Below, one piece after another: positions 12,231-22,495 of a stretch of DNA of 64,000 nt. Origin of the DNA: Hericium rajendrae (Eukaryota; Basidiomycota; Agaricomycetes; Russulales; Hericiaceae). The position numbers and the translations under genes are program-made. The stretch is from the NCBI GenBank assembly GCA_033439255.1, contig CM065883.1, positions 1,798,001-1,862,000 on the forward strand, in the 5' to 3' direction. The notes below the pieces were generated by a model. The model was not told where the DNA came from, did no database searches, and saw only the letters and a list, made by a program, of their open reading frames with translations. Within the stretch, counting starts at the first letter, position 1. Each line of letters opens with the position of its first letter.

Positions 12231-13703
12231 TTACGCCGGAGACAGCGGCGGGCGCAGCTCCTCCGGATCCGCCTCATCCCTCGCAACGTCGATCATCATG
12301 CTCTCCAGCGGCGACGCCACCACCTCCTGCACCTTCACGACGTCACCCCCGCCGTCCTTCTCTCCAGCGCCCTCCTTCGGCTCCTTCTCGTCGCGTGTGA
12401 GCGTGCGATCGCTCTCGTTGGCCGTCTCTTGCGTCTCCTGCGCGTGGCCGCGGTCCCTAAAGTGCAGGGTTGTCAGATGCGCGGTGGTCATGAACGGCTT
12501 GATGCTCCGCAGCGCGACGCGCAGGTTGATCAGCGCGAACACGATGCCTACGCCACAGCCCAGTCAAGCACCCATAAGCAGGCCAGAACGAGAGCGCGAC
12601 TCACCGACGACGGGCACGAATACCTCCTGCATGACGTACTGCCCGTTGTTGTCGCGCACGTAAAGGATGATGAGGATGAGCACCGTGATCGAATACAGCA
12701 TCGCGCTCTCGACGACGATGCGCACAATGGGGATCAGCGGCGAGCGCGCACCGTCCGCGCGCAGGCCCGCGCCGCGCGAGAGGCGGTCCATGCGCCAGAT
12801 GCGGTACGCGATGAGCGTGGTCGTGATTGTGTTCTGCGCGAAGGCCGTCGAGGCGATGGTCGTCATCCAGGGCACGAGGGTCGGTGCGAAGATGGTGCCC
12901 TTCGCGACCTCGCTGAAGAGGTGCAGCGCGACGACGTTGGAGACTGGTGCATGGGTGGATGAGAGAGGCTTAGAAATGGGTATGTGGGGAACGGACGCAC
13001 CGATGCTGAGCATGAGGAGGATTATGGGGAGGATGACGACGATGATCCGCCCCTCCCATACGAGATAGCACCTGTAGATCTACACGCAAATGTCATCAGC
13101 CGCCCGGGAGGCCTGAGCGATGGGACTGACCAACAGCGAGTCTCCGATCCAGGTTACCACGGCATTGATTGCGTCGTGTGCGATGTTGTCCCAGCGGCCC
13201 ACTTCGCCGAAATATGTCGCTGGGCCAACCTCCGCAGCAAGCCACACATATCCCCGCAACAGCCGGTAGAGGTTGACAGCTGTACATGTCCGAGGCGAGA
13301 ATGGTAAGCAGCAGTAAATGTGAATGCTCTGGTGAAGCTGACTGACCGATGTGGGATGTTATGAGAGCAAATAGGACTAGAGTTGCAACAAAGAAAACCT
13401 TGCGACCCGACTTCAGATTGGATACGTCACTGAGATTAGGCTTTCAGAACTGACCTTGGTGGGTGTGGTCCGACTGCCCTTCTTTCGGATCACGATATAA
13501 ACCGTCTCAAAGAACAGGCTGAGATAAATGCCTGAACGAAGTCAGTTGAGTACCCAGCATGAGCAGAACGTCGCTATCAACGCACCATAGAAAAGCGTCT
13601 GTTGATTTCAGTATGACCACACGTCTTCCCTGACACGCGACGGACTCACCTCTAACCACACCGAAACAATCCCAGATACATTGAGTGGCAGCTGTCCGGA
13701 CAT
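12231..13703 (-). CDS. Multi-pass integral membrane protein, basidiomycete-type, function unknown
   Basis: ATG at 13703 begins MSGQLPLNVSGIVSVWLE. Short introns then join QTLFYG, a helix GIYLSLFFETVYIVIRKKG, VFFVATLVLFALITSHIG, VNLYRLLRGYVWLAAE, an amphipathic DNIAHDAINAVVTWIGDSL, the IYRCYLVWEG turn, VVILPIILLMLSI, ASTAFAQNTITTTLIAYRI, SAMLYSITVLILIILYV and VVGIVFALINLRVALRSI. That gives about seven helices. A hydrophilic tail rich in Glu, Asp, Arg and Thr of about 85 residues ends EELRPPLSPA. The layout and the YRCYLVWEG / LIAYRIWR motifs recur in a common Agaricomycete family of seven-helix proteins with no known role. I see no frame defect. The neighbouring DUF6534 gene is of similar size and topology but not clearly homologous. 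Confidence 0.8.
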
Positions 13704-14518
13704 TAACAGGGGCGAAAAGGCATACCAAGGCGGGCTGGTGGGGGACGCAGTTGAAGTAGTATCGTGTAGCTGGTGTGGGGATGGCTATTTCGTATGGGGA
13801 AGCGATGTCTCGCTTCTTGAGCTCGCTTACGGTCATGGATAGCGCTGAGCGCAGTTTCCTGATGGACTTAAGTTGATTGCGCTGCTTCATGTCGAAACTG
13901 TGTGTATCTTTGGAGTTGGTCGCGGGCGTCGAAAATGTCGACGATCCAGTCAGGTGGGTGCTCGATATATTGGAAGCTGATGAGCCTATGAGCCAGGCTG
14001 TGCTCAGCAATGGCCCGCGACAGCAGCGACGGGACCTGTATGCACTTCGTGAAGGAATCATTGTATGATAATATCGTCGATGTCGCTGAAACCTGATGCG
14101 AGCGGCAACTTGAATGATGGGCACTCTATTGCGGATGTTTTCAGTGCATCGTGATTCTTGTGCAGCATTGTAAGAGCTGAATGGCATTGGCTGCTGGATG
14201 GAGTAAGAATCCTGGACCATGTGCAATATAACCGGGGTTCGTGACGCTGGTGGAAGTGCTTCGCGTTTCCCGGCAAGAATAGCGCCTCATTGCACTTGTG
14301 CAGCTAACGATATTGTATTCTTGGATCAAGGCCAGATGCCCTTGGCCATGATAGATAGGGTCATAGTCAAGACACCGAAATAAGAGCTGCAGGATGCATA
14401 TGGTCGATGACAAGTCAATATGAAGAAGGAAGAGGTTGGGCAAGAACTTGACCGCGGATCTGCCGGACCGGACTGCCGGGCAACCCTTCCGTCATTCTCT
14501 CAGCCCTCCGGTCGACCA
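13704..14518. other. Divergent intergenic region
   Basis: Upstream flank of both the membrane-protein gene (minus strand) and TTI2 (plus strand). The open frames here do not resemble known proteins. No specific site recognised. Confidence 0.45.
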
Positions 14519-16174
14519 ATGGCCATCATCGACGAGGTCGAGGGCGATGTCAACGACAATGTCAAGACGACCTCTGACGCTCTCCAGACTCTCCGGATAC
14601 CTGCAGCCTACGCGCGCTACGATGCCCTCGACGCCCCAACCCTCGACGAGCTCGACGCATGGAAAGCCGCGGCGCTCTTGACCATCCGCAAACTCCACGA
14701 CGATCCGCCCACATTCCTTTCTCCCGAAGAGATCGCAGAGCCCATCTTCGCCTTGGCTTCCTTCCGCGGGGATGGCGAGTGGACGTCTGACGAGATGTCC
14801 GAACTCGCGTCGGGCATTCTCACTGCGCTCGTCCCCGAGACCCCCGCCCCCGTGCCCCTTATGGAGCGCATCCTCACGCACCATTTGAAGCCGATCTTCA
14901 GGCCGACGCCGCACCCAGAAATCAACCTTGAAACGGGGCGCAAGCTGCCGCGCCCTGCGGGCGGACCGCTCGCGAGCCAAGATGCGTACGAAGGGCAGGT
15001 ATGGAAGGCGCACCCGGGCGCAGGCAATGTCTTGCAGTGGGTCGTAGAAAATATCGAGGTAAGCAATCACACTAGGGTAACGCTAGGACACGAACACTTT
15101 AAGTCTAAATGCCTTTGGTTGTTGGGTGCAGTCCGACGCGTACGAGCGCCTGTGGTACCTCGTAGTGCCCCCTACCATGACGCTCCTCGACGACTTCGAA
15201 GCCAAGTACAAGCTGCAGGGCGTCCGCGTCGCCAACGCCCTCCTTTCCAACGCACCCCCGATCTCCTCCGCCGGACCGGTATCGCGGATCTGCTCTTCTC
15301 CGTGCGTCTCTATTCGCCCTTCCACCGAGCCAACCATAACCCTCCTCTAGTCTCTGCATCGCACACTTACGCACCTCCACTCGCCCCTTACGCCTGCGCT
15401 CATCCGTAGTGCAGTTCCGACGGCCTTGAAGCTTGTCTCCCGGACTACAGCACCGGGAAGCGAGGGGCAGTTCACGCAGCTGTGCACGCTGCTCGGGGAT
15501 GGTATCATCGGGAGCGTGTGGATGTATGGCTACCAGGATGCGGACGCCGTCGAGGCGGGCGTGGACGCGCTGCCTGACGTTGTATCAGCTCTCGGGATAG
15601 GTACCGTGCGATATCTGAAGGTATGGCAACCGTGAATCCGCTCCAGTTATCATCACTAAGACGGGTGTATCCTCCATTTACAGGCGCTCATTCCGCAGCT
15701 GACACATCCGCTGCATCCCGTGCCATTCAATGCGACACGGCCGTCGCTCCAGCTCGCGTCACTTAAGGCGCTGTTGTGCGTCATGCGCGAGTGTGCGCCG
15801 CGCGTGCCAGCTTGGAGGGGCACAATTCTGGAGGGCGCGGCGAAGTGCTGGGTCGGGCTCGTGGATGCTGGAAAGGAAGACAAGGGTGCGTTGATCTCAT
15901 TTGGTTTGGCATGAATACTAATGTTTGATGTGCAGACTCTGTGGCCTTAAAGGATCTGTTGAGGGAGGTCTGCGTCTCGCTCGCTGAATTTGCCCCGGCT
16001 GCCGTCGAGGTGAGCTATATGCTTTTCGTGCGTCGCGTTTGATGCGATCTTACTCCGGGATTGCAGGATTATAAGAAGCTATTGGCACTGGATTCGCATA
16101 TGTTTGAAGGCCTACTTGGCAAAATCACCTCGGCGCCTCAACCAGCGCCTGATGTGGAGGCCACGAAGGAATAA
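14519..16174 (+). CDS. TTI2: TTI2-like subunit of the TELO2-TTI1-TTI2 co-chaperone complex
   Basis: Helical-repeat protein of the TTT complex, which with Hsp90 matures PIKK kinases (TOR, ATM/Tel1, ATR, DNA-PK type). Exons: 14519-15058, 15132-15301, 15351-15620, 15684-15885, 15936-16009 and 16067-16174. The Tti2 core is seen in exon 2, VPPTMTLLDDFEAKYKLQG followed by RTGIADLLFSS across the next intron. Exon 3 continues TLTHLHSPLTPALIRSAVP and exon 4 has PQLTHPLHPVPFNATRPSLQ, then LASLKALLCVMRECAPRVP. The protein ends APDVEATKE, about 455 residues. One base is missing from the C run at 15255-15259: the frame must change there to read PDLLRRTGIADLL, with no intron that could do it. An in-frame ATG at 14420 would add 33 low-complexity residues. 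I prefer 14519, which opens an acidic, family-like start. Confidence 0.85.
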
Positions 16175-16881
16175 AAGATCTTAGGATCCAGCCTGGCGCT
16201 CTCGCTGGGCTGGCTTTCAGGCTGACGCTCGCGCAAAACAGTTCCCGAGGGACTGCCTGGACGTCGCGCGAGCATGTAGTCGTCGGTTGCCCAGACCGTC
16301 AGACACATGCCGAGGGCCAGTGCTGGCCGGTGAAAGCTCAAAAATGCCTCCGTTCCGTCGATCTCACTGCGGATCTGCCTCCGATCGCGTCGCGACGCGT
16401 CGGTGGCGGGCGAGGGTCAGGCAACGATTGGCACTTGCTCGCAGTCAAAACACGCGATACCTCGTTGAAAATGGTGGAACTGGTCGATGGGCGTGGGACG
16501 TCCCAGTCAATGGGGTTTCGGTGGATCTAATTGACCGGTTGGGAAACAATTATCGGATGTGAATCGATCGTTGGTGTACTATGCATTTGATGTCTCAATT
16601 GTCGATTGGTCGTTACAAAAACAAGTTAGAGATGCACCGGAATGAACGCCAGTTCTTGCGCATATCTAGACCCTGTGTTTGCTGAGTTGCTTTGGGAGTA
16701 GAGAGGAGAGTTGTTGACGGATATTTGTCGGGGGAACGTCGCCACGGGTCACGAGACCCAGGCGTGTTCGCGGCCAGAACGTGTTTCTGTCCTTGTCTCC
16801 CGCGCCTTCCCCGTCCATACCCAGGCCCTCTCGCCATCCTCGTCCTCGCCATTGCCATCGTTGCCGGCCGCAGCGTCCACG
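16175..16881. other. Intergenic, tandem genes TTI2 and CDC14
   Basis: TTI2 3' flank and CDC14 promoter. The last 150 bp are pyrimidine-rich (CGTCCTCGCCATTGCC-like), common upstream of fungal start codons. No gene seen. Confidence 0.45.
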
Positions 16882-19172
16882 ATGGCTTCTAAGTGCGAGC
16901 CGTTGTGCCACTTTGACGAAAGGTAGGTGTCCAGGCTGTCATCAACCCCCGATCACGTTCGACGGGGTACAAGGGCACTGACGTCTATCATTCTTCCAGG
17001 CTCTACTTCACCACCTTCCCCCATCCCCGCCGCGCCAGGAAAGCCTGAATGATCTCCCGGATCAGCCAGCACCCCGTATCCGTGGCGCGCCCCGCGGCGG
17101 GCCCTCCGTGTCCCCCGACGATGAAGCCAAGTATTACTACTTCACCATCGACGACCAGCTCGTCTACATGTCCTTCTTCCAGGACTGGGGTCCTCTCAAC
17201 ATCGCCATGGTGTACAAAGCCTGCATTTACATCCATTCTCTGCTCGGGGTGCGTCATCGCGTCGCGCATCGCATCTACCATTCATCACTCACGTGCGCGC
17301 TTCCGCGTCCTAGGACGAGGAGCTCTCGCAGTACCGTCTCGTGCTCTACACATCGGATGACCCGAAGCGCAAGGCGAACGCCGCGTTGCTCATGGCGCTC
17401 TACTCGGTGCGTGCGCATCCGATCGTTCGATACGTTCTGATCTCATCTGGACGCCTTAGCTCATCGTCCTGCAGCATGCGCCGTGGGAGGCGTTCCAGCC
17501 GATCGCAGAGCTCGAGTTCGTGCCGTTCCGCGACGCGGGGCGCGGGCGCTCCGACTTCCACCTGAGCATCCAGGACTGTCTCTGGGGCATGTTCAAGGCG
17601 ATGCAGAATGGGCTTTGCGATCTGAATGAGTTCGACGTGAACGAGTATGAGTTCTACGAGAAGGTCGAAAACGGGGACTGGAACTGGATAACGCCGCATT
17701 TTATTGCGTTTGCGTCGCCCGTCGATCCGGTGTGGCTCCGCGGGCAGAAGGAGAAGAAGGAGCAGGAGGCGGGGGCAAAGGCGGAGCTCGCGGTGGCGTC
17801 CTCACCTGTGAGACCGAGTGCGGGCAAGTCGTTAGCGCTCGAGCGGAAACTTCCGACGCCCTACAAGAACTGTTTGGAGTACTTCGAACAGAAGGGCATC
17901 AAGATCGTCGTGCGGCTCAATAACGAGCTGTACGACCGGAATACATTCTTGGAACACGGTATCAACCATCTAGAGCTCTATTTCGACGACGGCACGAACC
18001 CGACAGACGAGATCGTGCGTCGCTTTATTGATGTGTCCGACGAGGTGATTCAGGCGGGGGGTGTTGTCGCTGTTCACGTGGGTCCCCGAGTACAGTTTGT
18101 TCCATGCTTTGTGCTAATCTGACCGCCACATCAGTGTAAAGCCGGTCTCGGCCGCACTGGGACTCTTATCGGCGCCTATCTCGTGTGGAAGTACGGCTTC
18201 ACTGCGAGCGAGGCTATCGCATTTATGCGCATTGTCCGACCTGGATGTGTTGTCGGTCCACAGCAGCAGTTTATGTACTGCAAGCAGCAAGAATGGTTAA
18301 AGTGGTCAGCAGTCGACGAGATGCGCAAAAATCAGGCCTTGACATCAACTGCTCCTGCGGTTCACCACCATCGTTGCGCCCGCAACTCCGCCGGCGGAGA
18401 CCGACGAGGAAACGGAAAATGTCCCCATGGACACGGACATCGTCGTTGCTGCGAACGCTCGCCCGTTGACGTCGACGCCGCCGCCCATGAACATCCCGCC
18501 AGTCACCCCCAGCAAACACGTCGCTGCGGCTACAGCAAAGGCCAAAGGTGTTGCACCACCCGGCCAGCCGCGCAAGACGCCAAACGGGAAGCGCGTCGCC
18601 GCCGACTCGTCAGACGAAGAAGACGAGCAGGACGACACGCTCCTGCGCTCGGCCAGGCGCCGCCTGTTCGCAAGACCCGCACCCTCAGCACGCGGGCGAC
18701 GACAGGCATCGCGCGCGTGACCGCGTCCGAGCAGCGTCCGATGCGCGTGACGCGCAGCACTGCCGCCGCACGCAAGCCCGGCACCGCGCTCAGCTCCGTG
18801 TCGAGCAAGGCGAACGGGCAGCAGGCGCCACCGAACAAGATCCCGCGCCTCGCCCACGGGAGCACCGCGCGCGGGGCCGCGTCGAAGCTGCCCGCGCCGC
18901 CGTTGCGCCGGACGCAGCGCCCGCCGTCCCCGACGCCGTCGCGTCTCCCGCAGCTCGTGCCCCCGCGGCGCGCGCATACCGGCTCAGTGAGCACGATTCC
19001 GGCGGCGACGCTCAAGATGGCGCAGGCCGCGGCGGCGGGGTCGACTGCGTGGATGAAGAATGGCGAGAGCGCGGTGGTGAAGCCCGGGAACAGCAGCAAA
19101 GGCGAGCGGCCGGGCTTGCGGAGCGTCAGAAGACGGCGGAGCAGCTTCAGTTCGGCGGATGTGGTGGCGTGA
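16882..19172 (+). CDS. CDC14: CDC14 dual-specificity phosphatase
   Basis: Phosphatase that reverses CDK phosphorylation at mitotic exit and cytokinesis. Exons: 16882-16922, 17000-17248, 17314-17406, 17460-18077 and 18135-19172. Start MASKCEPLCHFDER, then LYFTTFP, the family's opening strand. The N-terminal pseudo-phosphatase domain shows YYFTIDDQLVYMSFFQDWG, PLNIAMVYKACIYIH and LYTSDDPKRKANAALLMAL. The catalytic domain has VVRLNNELYDRNTFLEHGI and the P-loop HCKAGLGRTG, with the nucleophile Cys and Arg intact and split by the last intron. MRIVRPGCVVGPQQQFM follows. The tail is long, basic and Ser/Thr/Pro-rich (PVTPSKHVAAATAK, RMTRSTAA-like), as in other CDC14s. The frame must change near 17018-17022 (C run), near 18363, and near 18661-18665. 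The conserved catalytic region between is intact, so error is likelier than loss. Confidence 0.93.
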
Positions 19173-19689
19173 GCGGGTGGTTTTGATTGCATATAGAAGA
19201 GGTGATTGTGATTGTCTTGATATGTCGATATTGTCGTTCTCTGCCGCATCTTGCTTTTGTCTCCGCATTTCTATGTTTGTCTTTTCTCCCCTCGTCGCTC
19301 TCCGCATCTCTTGCATACCCTCATGCATGGCACCCTTCCCACTCCATTACCCTGTCCCGGTCCCGGTCCCCTCATTCCCGCCATCTTTTCCATCTATGTC
19401 AGTATCTACATATCCATTCTCTTTATCGCATACAAGCACGGGTCTGAGTCCTTGCCCGTCCCTATCGCGCTCTCATTCCTGCTCTGGGACTTCGCCTGTA
19501 CCCTTATCATCACTGCATCGAGCGAGCTCGTATAACTGTACAGTGTTGTATAAATATATACCGTATTTCCCCAGTATGTTCTCATGATGTCGAGGGATTG
19601 TGCATTGCGGGTGCAAGGGCTTTCCCTGCTTGTAACTGTAAGTCCTCTACCCTCGGATGACACTAGGGTCGCGACATATGTCGGTCAGC
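19173..19689. other. CDC14 3' flank, pyrimidine-rich
   Basis: TC-rich tract (for example CCCGGTCCCGGTCCCCTC near 19353) followed by AT-rich TATAAATATATA near 19550, fitting 3' UTR and polyadenylation sequence. No gene. Confidence 0.4.
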
Positions 19690-20200
19690 CAGTGACTTGG
19701 ATTCCACAGCTTAGTCTGGAACGCAGGCTGTTGCCTTCATCAGTTGCAACAATTGGAGAGACCAGTATGGACGATAGCAGGCTGTCGCAGGGCAACAATT
19801 GAACTGTCCAGACTTGTAAAATCAGGGTCGTCAGCATTCACTGGATAGCAGTACGTTGGATTCCTCAGCCCATTCTGACTTGTAGACTGTTGCAAGGCGA
19901 CAACTAGAAATATAGTGATATGAATGACAGTACCTTTTGGGGGGTATACAGATCTGCGCATCTGCTGTCTCTTTTCGGGTCACAGGATGTCGCCCGCGAC
20001 AACTCCATGGAGCATCAGCCTGCTTCTCCTCCACGCCAAAAGGCAACCTGCGACTCGAAAGAAGCAGCAAGTGTCCAAATCAGTTGTCGCCGGGCGACAA
20101 TCTGCGAGCCGAAAGGGTATTGGCATCTAACTATATCAATAACCCCAGTTGTTGTATTGCAACAGTCTATGATACTCATTGGCCAGATGTCGTGTTGATC
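19690..20200. repeat. Cluster of imperfect inverted and direct repeats (foldback/MITE-like)
   Basis: The arm at 19861-19940 and the arm at 20108-20190 are imperfect reverse complements over about 80 bp: both contain TTGCAACAGTCTA (one as its reverse complement) and CCRAAAGGRTAYTG. A third partial copy (TTGGATTCCACAGC through CAGGCTGTTGCC) lies at about 19697-19750 in direct orientation. A GTTGTCGCC/GGCGACAAC motif recurs six times, twice as perfect palindromes (19988-20001 and 20084-20100). No transposase frame is present. It resembles a decayed non-autonomous foldback element; the family is unknown. Confidence 0.55.
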
Positions 20201-20444
20201 AAGTGTCGATGCCGGGAAGATCGACGTATGGAAAGGGCAGCGAGAACCTAGTTTCTGCTGTCACAGCGCTCATGAGGCGTCTCTGCTTGACGCGTAATTG
20301 GAAACCTTTTTGATCCAGCCGGATTGCACGATGACGGTGGAGCTTCCAAGTCCTTGGCAAGCCGGATGTTCGAGCAGCGATTGCTATCGCTTCATCGAAT
20401 TCTTTAAGAAAAAGCAGAACACTATACACAGATTTCTAGCTTCT

Positions 20445-21734
20445 TTACGCACTCGCGCCCTTTGCCGAGTACTTATGCACACACTCGAAGAACCACTTCA
20501 GGTCCTCCGGGTCCACGCCCGGCGTGATCCCATGCCCCAGATTCGCAATCCACGCCTTTGGCGCGCTCGCAAGATCGCCCTTAAACGCGAGACACATCCG
20601 GCGCACCTCGCGCTCGATAGCCTCGCGCCCTGCGTAGAGCACATTCGGGTCGAGGTTGCCCTGCAGGGCGACGCGCCCGCTAGTAGCTGCACGCGCATCC
20701 GCAGGCTCGACGCACCAGTCGAGGCCAAGCACGTCGTACCCCGCGCCTGCGCTCGCTGCGAGCGACTGGTTCGCGCCCTTGGCGAAGAGCGTGAGTGGGA
20801 CGGCGGGCAGGCCGGCGGCGGCGAGGCGCGCGCGGACCTGGGTTGTGATGTGGGTGAGTGTGGGGATGGAGAATGTTTTGTAGTCGTGTGGGGAGAGCTC
20901 CCCGGCCCAGGAGTCGAAGATCTGCAGAAGCTGGCGTGGTGGGGTGCCATGTCAGCATGGGCGAAGGATGGGCGAGGGTAAAGATGGGAAGGGAAGGAGA
21001 CCCACCTGTGCGCCGGCCTTGACCTGCCCCACGAGGTAGTCCACGCAGACGTTCGCGATGCGCAAAAGTAGTGCTTGCGACTCCTTGGGGTACTTGAACA
21101 GCCATGTCTTCGCTTTCTGGAACGTCTTGCTGCCGCCACCCTCGATCATGTACGCGAAGAGCGTCCACGGCGCGCCACTGAACCCGATGAGCGGTACCGC
21201 GCCATCGAGCGCGTGTCGCGTCTGCGTGAGCGCGCGGAAGACGTATCCGAGCTCCGCATCGACGTCGACGGTGGCGTGCAGCTTTGCTATGTCCGCAGGT
21301 GTATTGAGGGGGTCCGGGAAGAAGGGCCCGGGGTTCATGAGGACCTCCATGCCCATCGCCTGCGGCACGACGAGGATATCGCTGAAGATGATCGCGGCGT
21401 CGAGCAGGCCGGCGTAGCGCCGCACGGGCTGGAGGGTGATCTCGGTCGCAAGGTCCGGGTGCGGCAGATCTCAAAGAATTCATGGTCTTTGCGCAACTCG
21501 CGAAATTCTGGGTGCGGGTGTAGATATCAGTTTCGACATTATATTTGCGTAGTAGATGATGCACACCTGGGAGGTAGCGACCGGCCTGCCTCATCACCCA
21601 GACGGGTGCTCGCTCCGTCTCCTCACCTGTACATTGAGTCCGTCAACATTGTCTATGGTAGTAGAGATCAACTGACCTCTTGCTGCCCGCAACAACAGAT
21701 CATTCTTCAATGGTGGGAAGTCCTTAGCTGCCAT
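20445..21734 (-). CDS. HEM12: Uroporphyrinogen decarboxylase
   Basis: Converts uroporphyrinogen III to coproporphyrinogen III in cytosolic haem synthesis. ATG at 21734 gives [20 protein letters not shown], the usual start, with a donor at 21676. Exon 2 has [19 protein letters not shown], the conserved substrate-binding [10 protein letters not shown] motif. Then come [91 protein letters not shown] and, near the end, [11 protein letters not shown] and [19 protein letters not shown]. It stops after KGASA at 20445. Total is about 365 residues, as expected. One base is missing from the G run at 21457-21459 (CCC on the coding strand): [14 protein letters not shown] is interrupted there. The enzyme is essential, so this is almost certainly a sequence error. 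Confidence 0.95.
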
Positions 21735-22495
21735 GATGTCGCGTCCGGATCTCAAGTCCACGACGCGATGCGGAGATGATCGTTGGATTCAAGACGCTAT
21801 GGACAAGATTTTCTGGTTGTAGCTTCCGCTTTAATTTTGCTTTCTGAGAGCATAAGATGACACTTACAATTCTGCGGTCGTTGTGGGGTGCGAAAGGCAA
21901 GAAGAGTTATTGAGTAACCCATCTCTGAATCCGACATTCGTGTTTTTGCCTGCACGCGATGCGCGTCGTGAGATCGACGGACGAAGCCGGTTATCTTATC
22001 AGATAACATTGTCGTCATCCTCTCCTCCCACCAGTCGGGTCAAGCGTGAAGCAAATCGTTCTCACAATTTGGCGGCAAGTACTGAACTCGGTCTTGCGTG
22101 TACGCCGGCCAGTGATGCCCCAAGACAGCGACTGAATCTCAAAAGTTCGTAGTGGTAACAAGTTCACTAGTGTGTGATCCAAAATCTGACTAGTACTCAC
22201 ACTGGGACACTATCTGCTAATGGGACTGATCCATGAACAATTGGGCCTTAGGCCCTCAAAATTCATTGCGAAAGATGCAGTCGTGATCAGCGGAAAAGAC
22301 ATACGAGCTAGTCAAGGATGACTCTAGGTCTTAGTAGTTATCATCCTGCCTAAGCGGTAATGAAGAAGTCATCGGAGGATTCTACGGAAATGAACGTGGA
22401 AACGGCGGGTCACGCGTGAGTGCGTGTTTACCCAAATTATGTTACAGCGAACGAAAAGTGCCACGTCTCATTCACACCGGTGGGACGCCGGATGC
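21735..22495. other. Intergenic between HEM12 and the P450
   Basis: HEM12 upstream flank and P450 downstream flank. No gene or confident motif seen. Confidence 0.45.

Noticed and set aside
13507-14226. 239-codon minus-strand open frame over the membrane-protein start
   Set aside because: It reads through introns and upstream flank of the real gene in a different frame and shows no family motif.
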